A DNA stretch of 51,713 bases from Elusimicrobia bacterium GWA2_51_34 (GCA_001799565.1 MGTS01000007.1:1-51713), one strand, 5' to 3'; positions 14,801 through 24,639 are shown, numbered from the stretch's first letter. Numbers and translations are program-made. Notes: generated by a model not told the origin, from the sequence alone.

Positions 14801-17800
14801 ATGTTCCCCACACGTGTGGGGATGAACCGGCTTTTAAGAACAGCCACGCGCCACCACCTTTATGTTCCCCACACGTGTGGGGATGAACCGCCCGCGACCT
14901 TATAAAAAAAAACCGTTGCGCGATGTTCCCCACACGTGTGGGGATGAACCGAGAACCCGCCGTAATGCAGGCTCTCTTTTTTTATGTTCCCCACACGTGT
15001 GGGGATGAACCGGGTGGCCTTGCAGAAATAATTGAAGCCCGACAATGTTCCCCACACGTGTGGGGATGAACCGGCATACCTGTAGCTCGGACGTGGCCGC
15101 GCAAAATGTTCCCCACACGTGTGGGGATGAACCGGAGATAAAAATGAAATTCCGTGACGATATGATATGTTCCCCACACGTGTGGGGATGAACCGTATAT
15201 ATATTGTGCAAACTCCCCCCCTGCCCAATGTTCCCCACACGTGTGGGGATGAACCTTATCATTTGAAAGGTCAGATTCCAGAGTTTTCATGTTCCCCACA
15301 CGTGTGGGGATGAACCGATGCTCATCAGTAACGGCAAACGGCCGCTTAGATGTTCCCCACACGTGTGGGGATGAACCGAGAGGGAAGAATGAACGGACCG
15401 AAACAAATACATGTTCCCCACACGTGTGGGGATGAACCGCGGGCTAGAAAACTCTGGCAACTCGCCGAACTATGTTCCCCACACGTGTGGGGATGAACCG
15501 TTCGTGATGAAATGATGGTTGAGTTGCATAAAATGTTCCCCACACGTGTGGGGATGAACCGTCTGTTGTTATTCAGGATTTGCTTTGGAATGAATGTTCC
15601 CCACACGTGTGGGGATGAACCGACTATTTTACTTCTTCTCTTCCGTGGCCTCAGATGTTCCCCACACGTGTGGGGATGAACCGCCACGCCGGAGAAATCA
15701 GCGCGGCGGGTAATTATGTTCCCCACACGTGTGGGGATGAACCGGCCAGCTATTATATGACTCCCTGGCCGTGCCGATGTTCCCCACACGTGTGGGGATG
15801 AACCGGTCAGCAGGATAGTCCGACTGACCTTATCGACATGTTCCCCACACGTGTGGGGATGAACCGCGCTGAATATTGACCCGGCTGGTTCTCTGGAGAT
15901 GTTCCCCACACGTGTGGGGATGAACCGTTAGTACCTATTCTTGTTGAAGAGGTTGTCCCATGTTCCCCACACGTGTGGGGATGAACCGTAATAAATGCCG
16001 ACGACAGCGTAGGATTAGCGATGTTCCCCACACGTGTGGGGATGAACCGATGTTTCCGGCGTTGTGCGCCTTTCGTGGGCTATGTTCCCCACACGTGTGG
16101 GGATGAACCGTTATACAACGCTGGCCAGCCATTTTTTTCACTATGTTCCCCACACGTGTGGGGATGAACCGACCGTGCGCTCGCACGTCGTGCCCGCCAA
16201 TCCATGTTCCCCACACGTGTGGGGATGAACCGAAGCCGGGCGCTGTCGTCCCTACCGTCTCCCAATGTTCCCCACACGTGTGGGGATGAACCGACTTTTG
16301 AGAACAGCCACGCGCCACCACCTTTATGTTCCCCACACGTGTGGGGATGAACCGTCGAAACGGTCTTTTAAGCGTTCAGTTCGGAGATGTTCCCCACACG
16401 TGTGGGGATGAACCGAAATATCGAACCCGCCGGGCACTATTTTTGCGATGTTCCCCACACGTGTGGGGATGAACCGGTAGCGGCGGCGGCGGCGGCGAAA
16501 AAATGTTCCCCACACGTGTGGGGATGAACCGCGCCGGGTCCGACGCAAATATCCTACCCATATATGTTCCCCACACGTGTGGGGATGAACCGATGATTCA
16601 CGCTGACGATACTCATCGTAACGAATGTTCCCCACACGTGTGGGGATGAACCGTTAGTACCCATTATGTGTGAAGAGGTTGTCCCATGTTCCCCACACGT
16701 GTGGGGATGAACCGCCTTAACTGGCGCCTTTTCAGACGCGCCCTGGATGTTCCCCACACGTGTGGGGATGAACCGAGTCGAACCGCTCGCCGCTAAATCG
16801 TTCGTGCATGTTCCCCACACGTGTGGGGATGAACCGACCGCCACACACGCCGCGCCGTTCAAAATTTCATGTTCCCCACACGTGTGGGGATGAACCGTAA
16901 TCACCCAGAGAATGAGCTTCCCAACCGGTATGTTCCCCACACGTGTGGGGATGAACCGCCACGCGAGCGCGCGGACTCCGTTTGTTCGTTATGTTCCCCA
17001 CACGTGTGGGGATGAACCGGCCCGCGCAAAACAATAACAACGAAAATTCGCATGTTCCCCACACGTGTGGGGATGAACCGCGGCATTTACAAAGTGCTGA
17101 TAGTCGCCTAGTATGTTCCCCACACGTGTGGGGATGAACCGAATAATTCCCATAACATCAGTCTCACCTTCTAATGTTCCCCACACGTGTGGGGATGAAC
17201 CGGCTTCATGCAGGGCTATGCTTGTGCCGTTTATATGTTCCCCACACGTGTGGGGATGAACCGCCCTATGATGGCGGGCTTCCTCACGCCGGAGAATGTT
17301 CCCCACACGTGTGGGGATGAACCGACCGTGCGTTCGCACGTCGTGCCTGCCAATCCATGTTCCCCACACGTGTGGGGATGAACCGCCACGCCGGAGAAAT
17401 CAACGATACCGGCAATTATGTTCCCCACACGTGTGGGGATGAACCGTTTCCGCACCATCTCCATGGAAAGACTTTTGAATGTTCCCCACACGTGTGGGGA
17501 TGAACCGACTTTTAAGAACAGCCACGCGCCACCACCTTTATGTTCCCCACACGTGTGGGGATGAACCGCCGACGGGGGGGGTCCGGCCCGGCCTCGGGCC
17601 ATGTTCCCCACACGTGTGGGGATGAACCGGTGCAGCCGGCGGGAACCTTCACGGTACAGGCATGTTCCCCACACGTGTGGGGATGAACCGGGATATTATG
17701 CGTAATGAAAAACGGGGCCTCTATGTTCCCCACACGTGTGGGGATGAACCGACCGTATGCTCCACGCTGGACATCGGTGCGGAATGTTCCCCACACGTGT

Positions 17801-18479
17801 GGGGATGAACCGGTGGATCCGCCGCGGGTTAAGATATGCACAATATGTTCCCCACACGTGTGGGGATGAACCGCGCGCTCCGTACGCTGATAATCGGCAA
17901 CTTGAATGTTCCCCACACGTGTGGGGATGAACCGGGGTTGTGTTGCTATGGATGCGTCCTGTATACATGTTCCCCACACGTGTGGGGATGAACCGAGGTA
18001 GGCGGTGATGTGTACGTCAATGCCGGTATGTTCCCCACACGTGTGGGGATGAACCGTAATCGGGGTTCAGTCGTCCAATACTGTTAAAATGTTCCCCACA
18101 CGTGTGGGGATGAACCGGCGACTGCACGCTTAAGCGCGTTTACCATCACATGTTCCCCACACGTGTGGGGATGAACCGCATCAGGTGATACCAATTATGT
18201 CACCCCATGTTCCCCACACGTGTGGGGATGAACCGAAAAAATAACTTTTTCGGCTATGGTCAGGAAAATGTTCCCCACACGTGTGGGGATGAACCGGGAA
18301 AAATAACTTTTTCGGCCATGGTTAGGAAATGTTCCCCACACGTGTGGGGATGAACCGGTGTGTCAAGGATTCCATGTATAAGAAAAACTATGTTCCCCAC
18401 ACGTGTGGGGATGAACCGTGAAAAAAACGCTGTGCGGGATGTCGGATTGCATGTTCCCCACACGTGTGGGGATGAACCG
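14801..18479 (+). CRISPR. Type I-E CRISPR array, 61 repeats and 60 spacers
   Basis: The 29-nt repeat begins ATGTTCCCCACACG and ends GGGGATGAACCG; first copy 14801-14829, last 18451-18479. Hand count gives 61 repeats and 60 spacers. All intervals are 61 nt (32-nt spacers) except the spacer at 16477-16502 (26 nt) and the one at 18179-18206 (28 nt). The centre TCCCCACACGTGTGGGGA is a perfect 18-nt palindrome. All repeats agree except the one at 15228, whose last base is T instead of G. Several spacers are near-copies of others (see findings). The conserved repeats, full cas gene set and large spacer number suggest an active system. Confidence 0.98.
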
Positions 18480-18511
18480 CGTTTGCAAAAAAAGGATATT
18501 TATTTGCTGAT

Positions 18512-18540
18512 AAATTAGGCAATCAGTGATTGCCCAATTT
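18512..18540. terminator. Hairpin between array and transketolase
   Basis: AAATTAGGCAATCA (18512-18525), one base, then TGATTGCCCAATTT (18527-18540); 13 of 14 positions pair. It lies between the convergent CRISPR array and transketolase gene, so it may end transcription from both sides. Confidence 0.5.
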
Positions 18541-18629
18541 AATAAAAAAGGTTGTATCTTTTTGTAGGGTTTATCCGCGAGGAGGAGAGTGGATTGAAAT
18601 GCGGACGGTCTTGAAATAGCGTCAAAATT

Positions 18630-20594
18630 TTAATTTTTTAGTAATTTTTCGGCTTCACGCGCTATGTTTTCCGGGGTCAGACCGAAGGCGGCGTATGCTT
18701 TTTCGGACGGGGCGGATTTGCCGAAGGTTTCAACGCCCATGGCGTGTGCGCCGCAGGCCATGTCTTTCCACCCCTGGGTTCTTCCGGCTTCCACGGCAAG
18801 TTTCGCCGTTCCCGGCTTCAACACGGAGTTCCTGTAGGATTCGGCCTGCGCGTTAAAAATTTCTGCCGAAGGCATAGACACCACTCTTGCCGCGATGCCG
18901 CGCGCTTTTAATATTTTTGCGGCTTCAAGTACCAGGCTGACTTCCGAGCCCGTAGCGATAAATTCCACCGCCGGGGACGGGCCACCGTCCTCAAGCGCGT
19001 AGGCTCCGCGTTTCACTCCCGCTTTTATTCTTTCCGCGTAAGCGGAAAGAACAGGCAGTTTCTGCCTTGAAAGTGCCAGGCATACCGGTTTATTCAGACG
19101 GAGCGCCATTTCCCAGGCATAAAAAGTTTCATAGGCGTCGGCGGGCCGCAGCACGGTCAGGCCGGGTATAAGGCGCAGGCTCATCAAGTGTTCCACCGGC
19201 TGGTGGGTGGGGCCGTCTTCTCCCAGGCCTATGCTGTCGTGCGTGAAAACAAAAATAGAGGGGATTCCCATGAACGCGGCCAGACGTATGGAAGGGCGCA
19301 TATAGTCGGAAAACACAAGGAAAGTTGAGCCGAAAGCCCGCAGCCCTCCGTGCAGAACAAGGCCGTTTACTATGGCGCCCATGGCGTGTTCCCTGATGCC
19401 GAAATGAAGCGTGCGCTCCGGTTCCGCGGTGAAATCAGTTTTTGTGGAGGGGGCTAGGTCGGCGGCGCCTCCTGTAAAGTTAGGCAGCTTCGCCGCCAGC
19501 TGGTTGATCGCCTTGTGCGAGGCCTCCCTGGTGGCGGCGGGTTTGTCAAAACCGGCAGTTTCAGGTGAAAGCAGGTCGTCCGGCAGGTTGCCGTCTAAAA
19601 AAGTTTGAAGCAGGGCGGCTTTTTGAGGGCAGGCCGACTGGTGCGCCGCCGCCAGCTTAAGCCATTTATTGCGGGCCCTTTCTCCTTTAGCCGCCAGCGT
19701 AGTAAAATGCTCCTGCACTTCCGGCGGCGCGGTAAAGGGGGGGATTTGCGGCCAGCCAAGTTTCTGCCTGGTCAGCGCAACTTCATCTTTTTTAAGGGGT
19801 TCGCCGTGTACGCCGCAGGTGTCCTGCTTGGGGCTTGCGAAACCTATGTGTGTTTTGACTATGATAAGCGAGGGTTTTTGCGTTTCTCTTTTGGCTTTGC
19901 TAATAGCTTTATCAATAAGTTCCAGGTTGTTGCCGTCCGCCACTTCCAGCGTCTGCCAGCCTTGCGCCTGGAACCTTTTTTTAATGTCCTCCGTGAATGT
20001 AAGGTCCGTGCACCCTTCTATGGTTATTGAATTTGAATCATAAAGGCAGATAAGCTTGCCAAGCTTCAGATGTCCGGCAAGCGAGGCGGCTTCGTAGGAT
20101 ATGCCTTCCATCAAATCTCCGTCTCCCACAAGAGCGTAGGTGTAATGGTCAATAATTTTATTTTCCGGGTCGTTAAGAAGTCCGGAGAGTTTTTTCTCGG
20201 CCAGCGCCATGCCCACGGCGTTAGCAAACCCCTGCCCGAGCGGCCCGGTGGTGGTTTCAACACCCGCGGTATGTCCGCGCTCCGGGTGGCCGGGGGTCAG
20301 GCTGTCAAGCTGCCTGAAATTCTCCAGGTCGGAAGTTGTCAGCCCCGCGCCGTAAAAATACAGAAGCGAATATAAAAGCGCCGAGCCGTGCCCGGCGGAA
20401 AGCACAAAACGATCCCTGTCAAACCAATCCGGATTTTTCGGGGAATATTTCAGATGGCCGGCCCAAAGAGCGTAGGCCATCGGGGCCGCGCCCAAAGGCA
20501 GGCCCGGATGGCCGGAATTAGCTTTTCCGATCATTTCAATGGAAAAAACGCGAAGGGCGTTAACGCAAAGCTGGTCGAGTTCTGTGAATTTCAT
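18630..20594 (-). CDS. tkt: Transketolase
   Basis: Thiamine-diphosphate enzyme of the pentose phosphate pathway that moves two-carbon units between sugar phosphates. The single 654-residue chain has both halves. SGHPGLPLG (H29), SAGHG (H69) and the ThDP motif GDGDLMEG (near 157-164) are in the N-terminal domain. The pyrimidine domain has FGIREHAMG and FTHDSIGLGEDGPTHQP, and the C-terminal domain follows. Length and motifs fit a functional enzyme. The ATG at 20594 is preceded on its strand by AGGAGAACC. A word-type repeat fills the space before the start. Confidence 0.95.
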   Translation of the reverse strand: MKFTELDQLCVNALRVFSIEMIGKANSGHPGLPLGAAPMAYALWAGHLKYSPKNPDWFDRDRFVLSAGHGSALLYSLLYFYGAGLTTSDLENFRQLDSLTPGHPERGHTAGVETTTGPLGQGFANAVGMALAEKKLSGLLNDPENKIIDHYTYALVGDGDLMEGISYEAASLAGHLKLGKLICLYDSNSITIEGCTDLTFTEDIKKRFQAQGWQTLEVADGNNLELIDKAISKAKRETQKPSLIIVKTHIGFASPKQDTCGVHGEPLKKDEVALTRQKLGWPQIPPFTAPPEVQEHFTTLAAKGERARNKWLKLAAAHQSACPQKAALLQTFLDGNLPDDLLSPETAGFDKPAATREASHKAINQLAAKLPNFTGGAADLAPSTKTDFTAEPERTLHFGIREHAMGAIVNGLVLHGGLRAFGSTFLVFSDYMRPSIRLAAFMGIPSIFVFTHDSIGLGEDGPTHQPVEHLMSLRLIPGLTVLRPADAYETFYAWEMALRLNKPVCLALSRQKLPVLSAYAERIKAGVKRGAYALEDGGPSPAVEFIATGSEVSLVLEAAKILKARGIAARVVSMPSAEIFNAQAESYRNSVLKPGTAKLAVEAGRTQGWKDMACGAHAMGVETFGKSAPSEKAYAAFGLTPENIAREAEKLLKN

Positions 20595-20607
20595 CAGGTT
20601 CTCCTAT

Positions 20608-20790
20608 TACAGTCAAGAGCACAGGAACACAAGTCACAGGTCACAAGCAAGAGGTTAAAGCAGGTACAAGAACACAAGTTTTTTCGGTCTCTTACTTGTG
20701 CTCCTGTGTTCTTGTGGCTTGTGTTCTTTCTTATCGGCTTCTTACTTGTGCTCATGTGCCCTTGTGACTTGTGCCCTTTCTTATCTTGTA
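20608..20790. repeat. Word-type inverted repeat between Nudix and tkt genes
   Basis: The left arm (20613-20680) is made of words such as CACAGG, AACACAAG and GTCACAGG. The right arm (20691-20788) holds the reverse complements. It consists of two tandem units of about 48 nt that begin TTACTTGTGCTC and end CTTTCTTAT. The right end codes for the last residues of the Nudix protein. Confidence 0.8.
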
Positions 20791-21336
20791 TGCCTGCAGG
20801 GCTATGATGGTTTTTGAGTCTTTTATTTCTCCGCGTTCCAGCATGGCCCAGGCTTTTTTAAAACTGAGTATTTCCATTCTCAAAAACTCATCCTCGTCGG
20901 GGTTCGCCCGCCCGTGCCTGATGCCTGATGCCAGATAAATGCGCAGCAATTCATTGGAAAATGCCGTGGTGGGCCAGAAATCCATCAGGGGTTTTATAAC
21001 TTTCGCGGTACAGCCGGTTTCTTCTTTAAGCTCCGCCCTGACCCGCTTAAGAGGGGAATCTTTGAGAGAATGCAGCTTGCCGGCCGGAATTTCAAGAGTC
21101 ACGCGGCCGACCGGGTAGCGATATTGCCGCACAAAAACCAGCCTGCCGTCATCAAGCACCGGCAGCACGGCCACCGCGCCGGGATGCTCCATAAATTCGC
21201 GCGTGGCCTTTTTACCGTTCGGCAGCGTTATTTCATCCGCCCTGAGGGATACGGCCTTGCCGCCGTACACTCGGATTTTTCTGAACGGTTTTTCTATGAG
21301 ATTTTCGTGGTTTTTTGAAAGGCGTTTTAGCGGCAT
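20752..21336 (-). CDS. Nudix hydrolase, ADP-ribose pyrophosphatase-like
   Basis: Probably hydrolyses ADP-ribose or related nucleoside diphosphate sugars. The 194-residue protein has the fold pattern of the NudF group: FVRQYRYPVG, then EIPAGKL, the Nudix helix AELKEETG and a DEDEFLRMEI segment. The Nudix box is unusual: the usual first Glu is replaced and there is one extra residue between G and the AELKEE block, but the EExG catalytic core is intact. The last twelve residues (ending GTSHKGT) come from a word-type repeat and are probably not part of the ancestral protein. Confidence 0.82.
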   Translation of the reverse strand: MPLKRLSKNHENLIEKPFRKIRVYGGKAVSLRADEITLPNGKKATREFMEHPGAVAVLPVLDDGRLVFVRQYRYPVGRVTLEIPAGKLHSLKDSPLKRVRAELKEETGCTAKVIKPLMDFWPTTAFSNELLRIYLASGIRHGRANPDEDEFLRMEILSFKKAWAMLERGEIKDSKTIIALQAYKIRKGTSHKGT

Positions 21337-21372
21337 AGCTAAATTATATAAATAAACTGTTCCGATTTATAT

Positions 21373-23799
21373 TTATGGATTAGCGGAGCGTCGGATTGCG
21401 CTTTTGGAATTGTGCGGAGGCGCCCACTTCTGCAGGAAGGCCAGGAATTTAATCCGGTCATACCCTTCACCCGCTTCAAGGCTTTTAGTGTCTTTGGATT
21501 GCAGCATGGCGCCGTCCGCGCTTAGAATATACAGATGCGGACAACTGGTGAAGGGGGGATAGATTGAGATCGCCGCCGGCGGCGGCCCGGACTGATTAAC
21601 ATAAACCTTTACCGTGATAAAATTCCGGTCCCGCAAAGCCGCGATATCCGGGTAGACTTTATAAAAGCGGTCCATTTTTCCGCACCAGACGCACCAATCT
21701 CCCCCGATCTCAAGCAGGATACGCTTATGCCCGATCCGCGCCCGTTCCATGGCGTGCAGGATATCCCGTAAAACATTCCGGTCCGGGGCATAACTGGCGG
21801 CCGGATCTCCGGCCGGATATTTTTGCGGCGCGGGAATCAGGTCGCGCGGTTCAAAAGTAAATTCTTTCCAGTTCCCTTGTTCAAGGCGCAGCATGTTGCC
21901 GCACCAGATCGTGCAGATCTGCTGAGGCAGTTTTCCTTCCTCGTAAATAAAGACAAAATTTCCGCACAGTTTCTCTTTCAATACGGCCGGGAAATGTTTC
22001 AAGAGCGCCGGCAGATATCTGCTGATCAGCCTGGAGTCGGACGAACGCAGCCTCTCCTCCTGCGTCGCGTCGGATTTAAGCCGGAAACCTATTTCATTTC
22101 TGAGCAACAGCCTTCCCAGCCTTATGGTTTGCGCCGCCTGTTGTTCCTGCCCTGTGTCCAATTCGTAGAGCGCGCTGAGAATATGCCGGGAGGCGTGGTA
22201 AGAGGGCCATTCCTTTCCGCTTGAAAACAGTTTTTTGACAAGGTCCGATCCGGCGGATGGGCGGCCATGCCGCCGGTTTTTAAGAAAGGCCGCTGTCGCC
22301 AGGTCTATCCTGGCGTTTGCATCGGCCGGGGACAGGATAACGGCTTTGCCAAAATTGCGGTAGGCGCCTGTGTAATCTCCGGCCTGCAGCTGAAGCTCGC
22401 CGTATTCCCGCAGCAGCCAGGCATTGTCGGGATACCCGTTCAGGGCGCGCCACGTGGCTTGAAGTTTGTCGCTTTCAGCTGTGGTTCCTGGAGCGCGCAG
22501 CAGCAAAAACATGCAAAACAGGCTTACCGCGGCTGGAAGCAGGGCGCCGGCCGCAAGAAAAAACAGGCCTTCTTTCCGCGCCTCCGGGCTTTCCGCCGTA
22601 GATGCAAATACCGACGCCGCGGCGATCGCGGCCAGCAGCGGCAGTATAGCGAGAAGATAGCGTTCTTCTACCGAGAATGCCGTGTGCAGCGTTATGAAAT
22701 AAATCCCCAAAAGGTTCACCCTCCGGAAGGCCGGCCTGCGCCACAACAGCGCGGTGGAAGTCAACCAGCAAAGCAGTATTACCGGCTGCATAGAGAATAC
22801 AAACCATATTCTTTTCGCCACTCCGGAGACGTAGGGCGCGGGATGCGTGATTATCCGCTTTGCCGCCCATAGCGCGGCATTTTCTCCCGGCGCAATTCCG
22901 GCCAGCTTGCGGTAGTCGCCTTCAAAGGTTGAGACTATCCCCATTGCGCCCGTGGCCACATTCCAATCTCCCCGCCCGTCAAAGATTGCGAACCTGCCGC
23001 CGGCCGGGGCGTTATATATAATCCACGGCAGCAAAAACAGGAACGGCACCGCCAACGTAAGGGCCGCTGAGGCCAGACGTTTCTTCAGCCCGCCGCGCTT
23101 TGCGCCCGCGAGTTCCAGCGCGGCCAGCATCGCCGGAAACCAGCAGAGCGCTGAACGCGCCAGAAAACTTATTCCAATCGCGCAACTTTCCGTAAGCCTT
23201 CGTACCCGTGGCGAGAAGCCGGAAAACGCCAGAGTATTGGCCACCAGCATCAAAATCAGGCAATAAAACCGCTGTTCAATATCAAAAAAACCGGTGGAAT
23301 ATGTTTGGCCGGCAAAAAGCGCTGCCGCTGCCGCCACGCCCGCCAGCCTCCCCGCCAGAATACTGCCCAGGCTATAGCCCAAAACGCAGATCACCGTGGA
23401 GATCGCTGTCCACAGCGCCTGAACTTCCGGGTAGGTAGCGTTGCCGGCCATAAGCGAGGCTACTCCCAGAAGCGGCATCGCCGATTCACCCGTAGGAGAA
23501 AGTTTATGGAGCAGCGGCCTGCCGAGTGATATGATTTTGCTGATAATCACGTACAAAGTTGCATCATCCTGAGGATAAAGCCAGCCGCCGGGATAGACTA
23601 TGAAAGCCGCAAAAAATGCGAGCGCGAGCCATAACCCTGCCCGCAGCGCCGGAGGAGCTGAGAACGGAAAATCCCCTATCGCGCCTGCAGTCGCGGAAAA
23701 AATATTAGGGATTATTCCGGCTTTGAACTGAGTTTGCGGTCCTGTATGTGGCGGAGCCGGGTACAGAGAGGGTGATTGGGCATTACGCTCATTATTCAT
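21373..23799 (-). CDS. Membrane protein with TPR region and C-terminal thioredoxin-like domain
   Basis: An 808-residue fusion. Residues 1-50 are a soluble lead. About ten hydrophobic segments span 50-430, with YPQDDATLYV after the first helix, similar to GT-C (PMT/ArnT-like) glycosyltransferases. A TPR-like stretch follows near 440-510 (DNAWLLREYGELQLQAGDY, then AVILSPADANAR). The C-terminal 130 residues are thioredoxin-like with a CVWC motif (GGDWCVWCGKMDRFY) and a cis-Pro candidate. I do not know a described family with this exact order. The CxxC suggests redox activity on the side where the C-terminus lies. The sugar-transfer role is inference. Confidence 0.6.
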   Translation of the reverse strand: MNNERNAQSPSLYPAPPHTGPQTQFKAGIIPNIFSATAGAIGDFPFSAPPALRAGLWLALAFFAAFIVYPGGWLYPQDDATLYVIISKIISLGRPLLHKLSPTGESAMPLLGVASLMAGNATYPEVQALWTAISTVICVLGYSLGSILAGRLAGVAAAAALFAGQTYSTGFFDIEQRFYCLILMLVANTLAFSGFSPRVRRLTESCAIGISFLARSALCWFPAMLAALELAGAKRGGLKKRLASAALTLAVPFLFLLPWIIYNAPAGGRFAIFDGRGDWNVATGAMGIVSTFEGDYRKLAGIAPGENAALWAAKRIITHPAPYVSGVAKRIWFVFSMQPVILLCWLTSTALLWRRPAFRRVNLLGIYFITLHTAFSVEERYLLAILPLLAAIAAASVFASTAESPEARKEGLFFLAAGALLPAAVSLFCMFLLLRAPGTTAESDKLQATWRALNGYPDNAWLLREYGELQLQAGDYTGAYRNFGKAVILSPADANARIDLATAAFLKNRRHGRPSAGSDLVKKLFSSGKEWPSYHASRHILSALYELDTGQEQQAAQTIRLGRLLLRNEIGFRLKSDATQEERLRSSDSRLISRYLPALLKHFPAVLKEKLCGNFVFIYEEGKLPQQICTIWCGNMLRLEQGNWKEFTFEPRDLIPAPQKYPAGDPAASYAPDRNVLRDILHAMERARIGHKRILLEIGGDWCVWCGKMDRFYKVYPDIAALRDRNFITVKVYVNQSGPPPAAISIYPPFTSCPHLYILSADGAMLQSKDTKSLEAGEGYDRIKFLAFLQKWAPPHNSKSAIRRSANP

Positions 23800-24068
23800 C
23801 GGTTTTGCCTGGATGTTTCAGTGTGGGACGGCAAAGAACCTGTCCGCGCAGCCGCCTGATGGGGGGAAGTGGATTGCTGAATTTCAGCTATTCCCGCCCT
23901 TTTTTGTATTATAGCCTTACGAATGCCGGTTCGGCAACCGGCTTGCGAGGCACAAGGGGCGGCAATTTAGATGCAAAGATGTGTAGAGGCGCAGGGAGAG
24001 GCGGTTGTGGATGCCTGGCAGTATGTCCCCAACCTCTGAATTGCCAAACAATGGATACAGGAGTGAAT
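23800..24068. other. Divergent intergenic region
   Basis: The gap between divergent genes has a TATTATAG box at 23907-23914 and a GCCGGTT/AACCGGC hairpin at 23925-23942, consistent with a promoter and 5' leader for the plus-strand gene at 24069. No good -35 box was found at a standard distance. A plus-strand ORF running through it from 23748 overlaps the opposite gene and looks non-coding. Confidence 0.35.
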
Positions 24069-24383
24069 ATGAAAAAAACCGGAAAGATTTTAGGGGCTGG
24101 GATCGGCCTGGCGGCTATCGCCGCGGCGGGCGCCTATTTCCTTTATGGGGAAAAAGGCGCCAGGAACCGAGAGAAGATCGCCGGATGGACGCTTAAGATG
24201 AAAGGTGAAGTTTTGGAAAAAATTGAGTCAATGAAAACCATAGACAGGGCAACCTACCTTAGAATTGTGGACAAGGTCGCGGAGCGCTACGCGAAACTGG
24301 ATACTATCAGCGTGGCTGAACTGCAGCATCTGACGGTGGAACTGAAGAATGCCTGGGCCCACATCAATAAGCAGTTGAAATAG
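24069..24383 (+). CDS. Small YtxH-like membrane-anchored protein
   Basis: A 104-residue protein. One N-terminal helix (GAGIGLAAIAAAGAYFLYG, residues 8-26) is followed by GEKGARNREKIAGW, the pattern of YtxH-type small envelope proteins. A charged helical tail then runs to the end. The ATG at 24069 has AGGAGTG upstream. Function is unknown; the family is often stress-linked, which cannot be tested here. Confidence 0.55.
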   Translation: MKKTGKILGAGIGLAAIAAAGAYFLYGEKGARNREKIAGWTLKMKGEVLEKIESMKTIDRATYLRIVDKVAERYAKLDTISVAELQHLTVELKNAWAHINKQLK

Positions 24384-24386
24384 ATA

Positions 24387-24496
24387 GTTCCTGCTCAGCC
24401 GCTGACAGCGCCAGGCCCCGCCCTTTTGCCAACAGATTTAAAAATCCCAGGGCAAAAGGGCGGGGCAGGCCAGAGCCACTGGAATTAGCAGGAACA
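24387..24496. repeat. REP-like hairpin element, intergenic copy
   Basis: GCCCCGCCCTTTTGCC (24415-24430), a 20-nt loop, then the exact complement (24451-24466). An outer pair GTTCCTGCT / AGCAGGAAC brackets it (near 24388 and 24487). The same 16-bp stem with a 20-nt loop recurs at 43973-44024 inside tsaD, and in a mutated form at 34820-34870 inside a methyltransferase gene. Confidence 0.85.
24396..24412. repeat. 17-bp inverted repeat, left copy, flanking the MFS gene
   Basis: CAGCCGCTGACAGCGCC at 24396-24412 is the exact reverse complement of 25899-25915. The two copies bracket the MFS transporter gene. Confidence 0.85.
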
Positions 24497-24632
24497 ATGA
24501 TTACACAGATTTAAAAAAACGATTACCCCGCCATCTGTGCGCCTTAGGCGGACGGGTGGCGGGGTTACAGCGATTCCCAATAAGAGTTTTATCCGCGCAA
24601 TTTGTTTTAATCCGCGTAATCATTATTCCTAT
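24494..24632. repeat. Word-type repeat before MFS gene
   Basis: Words ATGATTACACAGATT and CGATTAC on the left face TTTTAATCCGCG and TAATCATTATT on the right. A nested CCCCGCCA / TGGCGGGG hairpin (24526-24533 with 24557-24564) encloses a GCGCCTTAGGCG core. It ends just before the chosen MFS start. Confidence 0.65.
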
Positions 24633-24639
24633 TATAAAA

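Noticed and set aside
15196-15227. AT-rich spacer as a promoter within the array
   Set aside because: TATATATAT lies in one spacer only and has no matching -35; it is best read as an ordinary spacer.
14860-18463. Many reverse-strand ORFs with repeating HPHTCGEH, SSPHVWGT and FIPTRVGN peptides
   Set aside because: These are translations of the CRISPR repeats in three frames, not genes.
23748-24068. N-terminal extension of the YtxH-like protein
   Set aside because: It overlaps the opposite gene and contains low-complexity sequence; the ATG at 24069 has a better ribosome site and gives a family-like protein.
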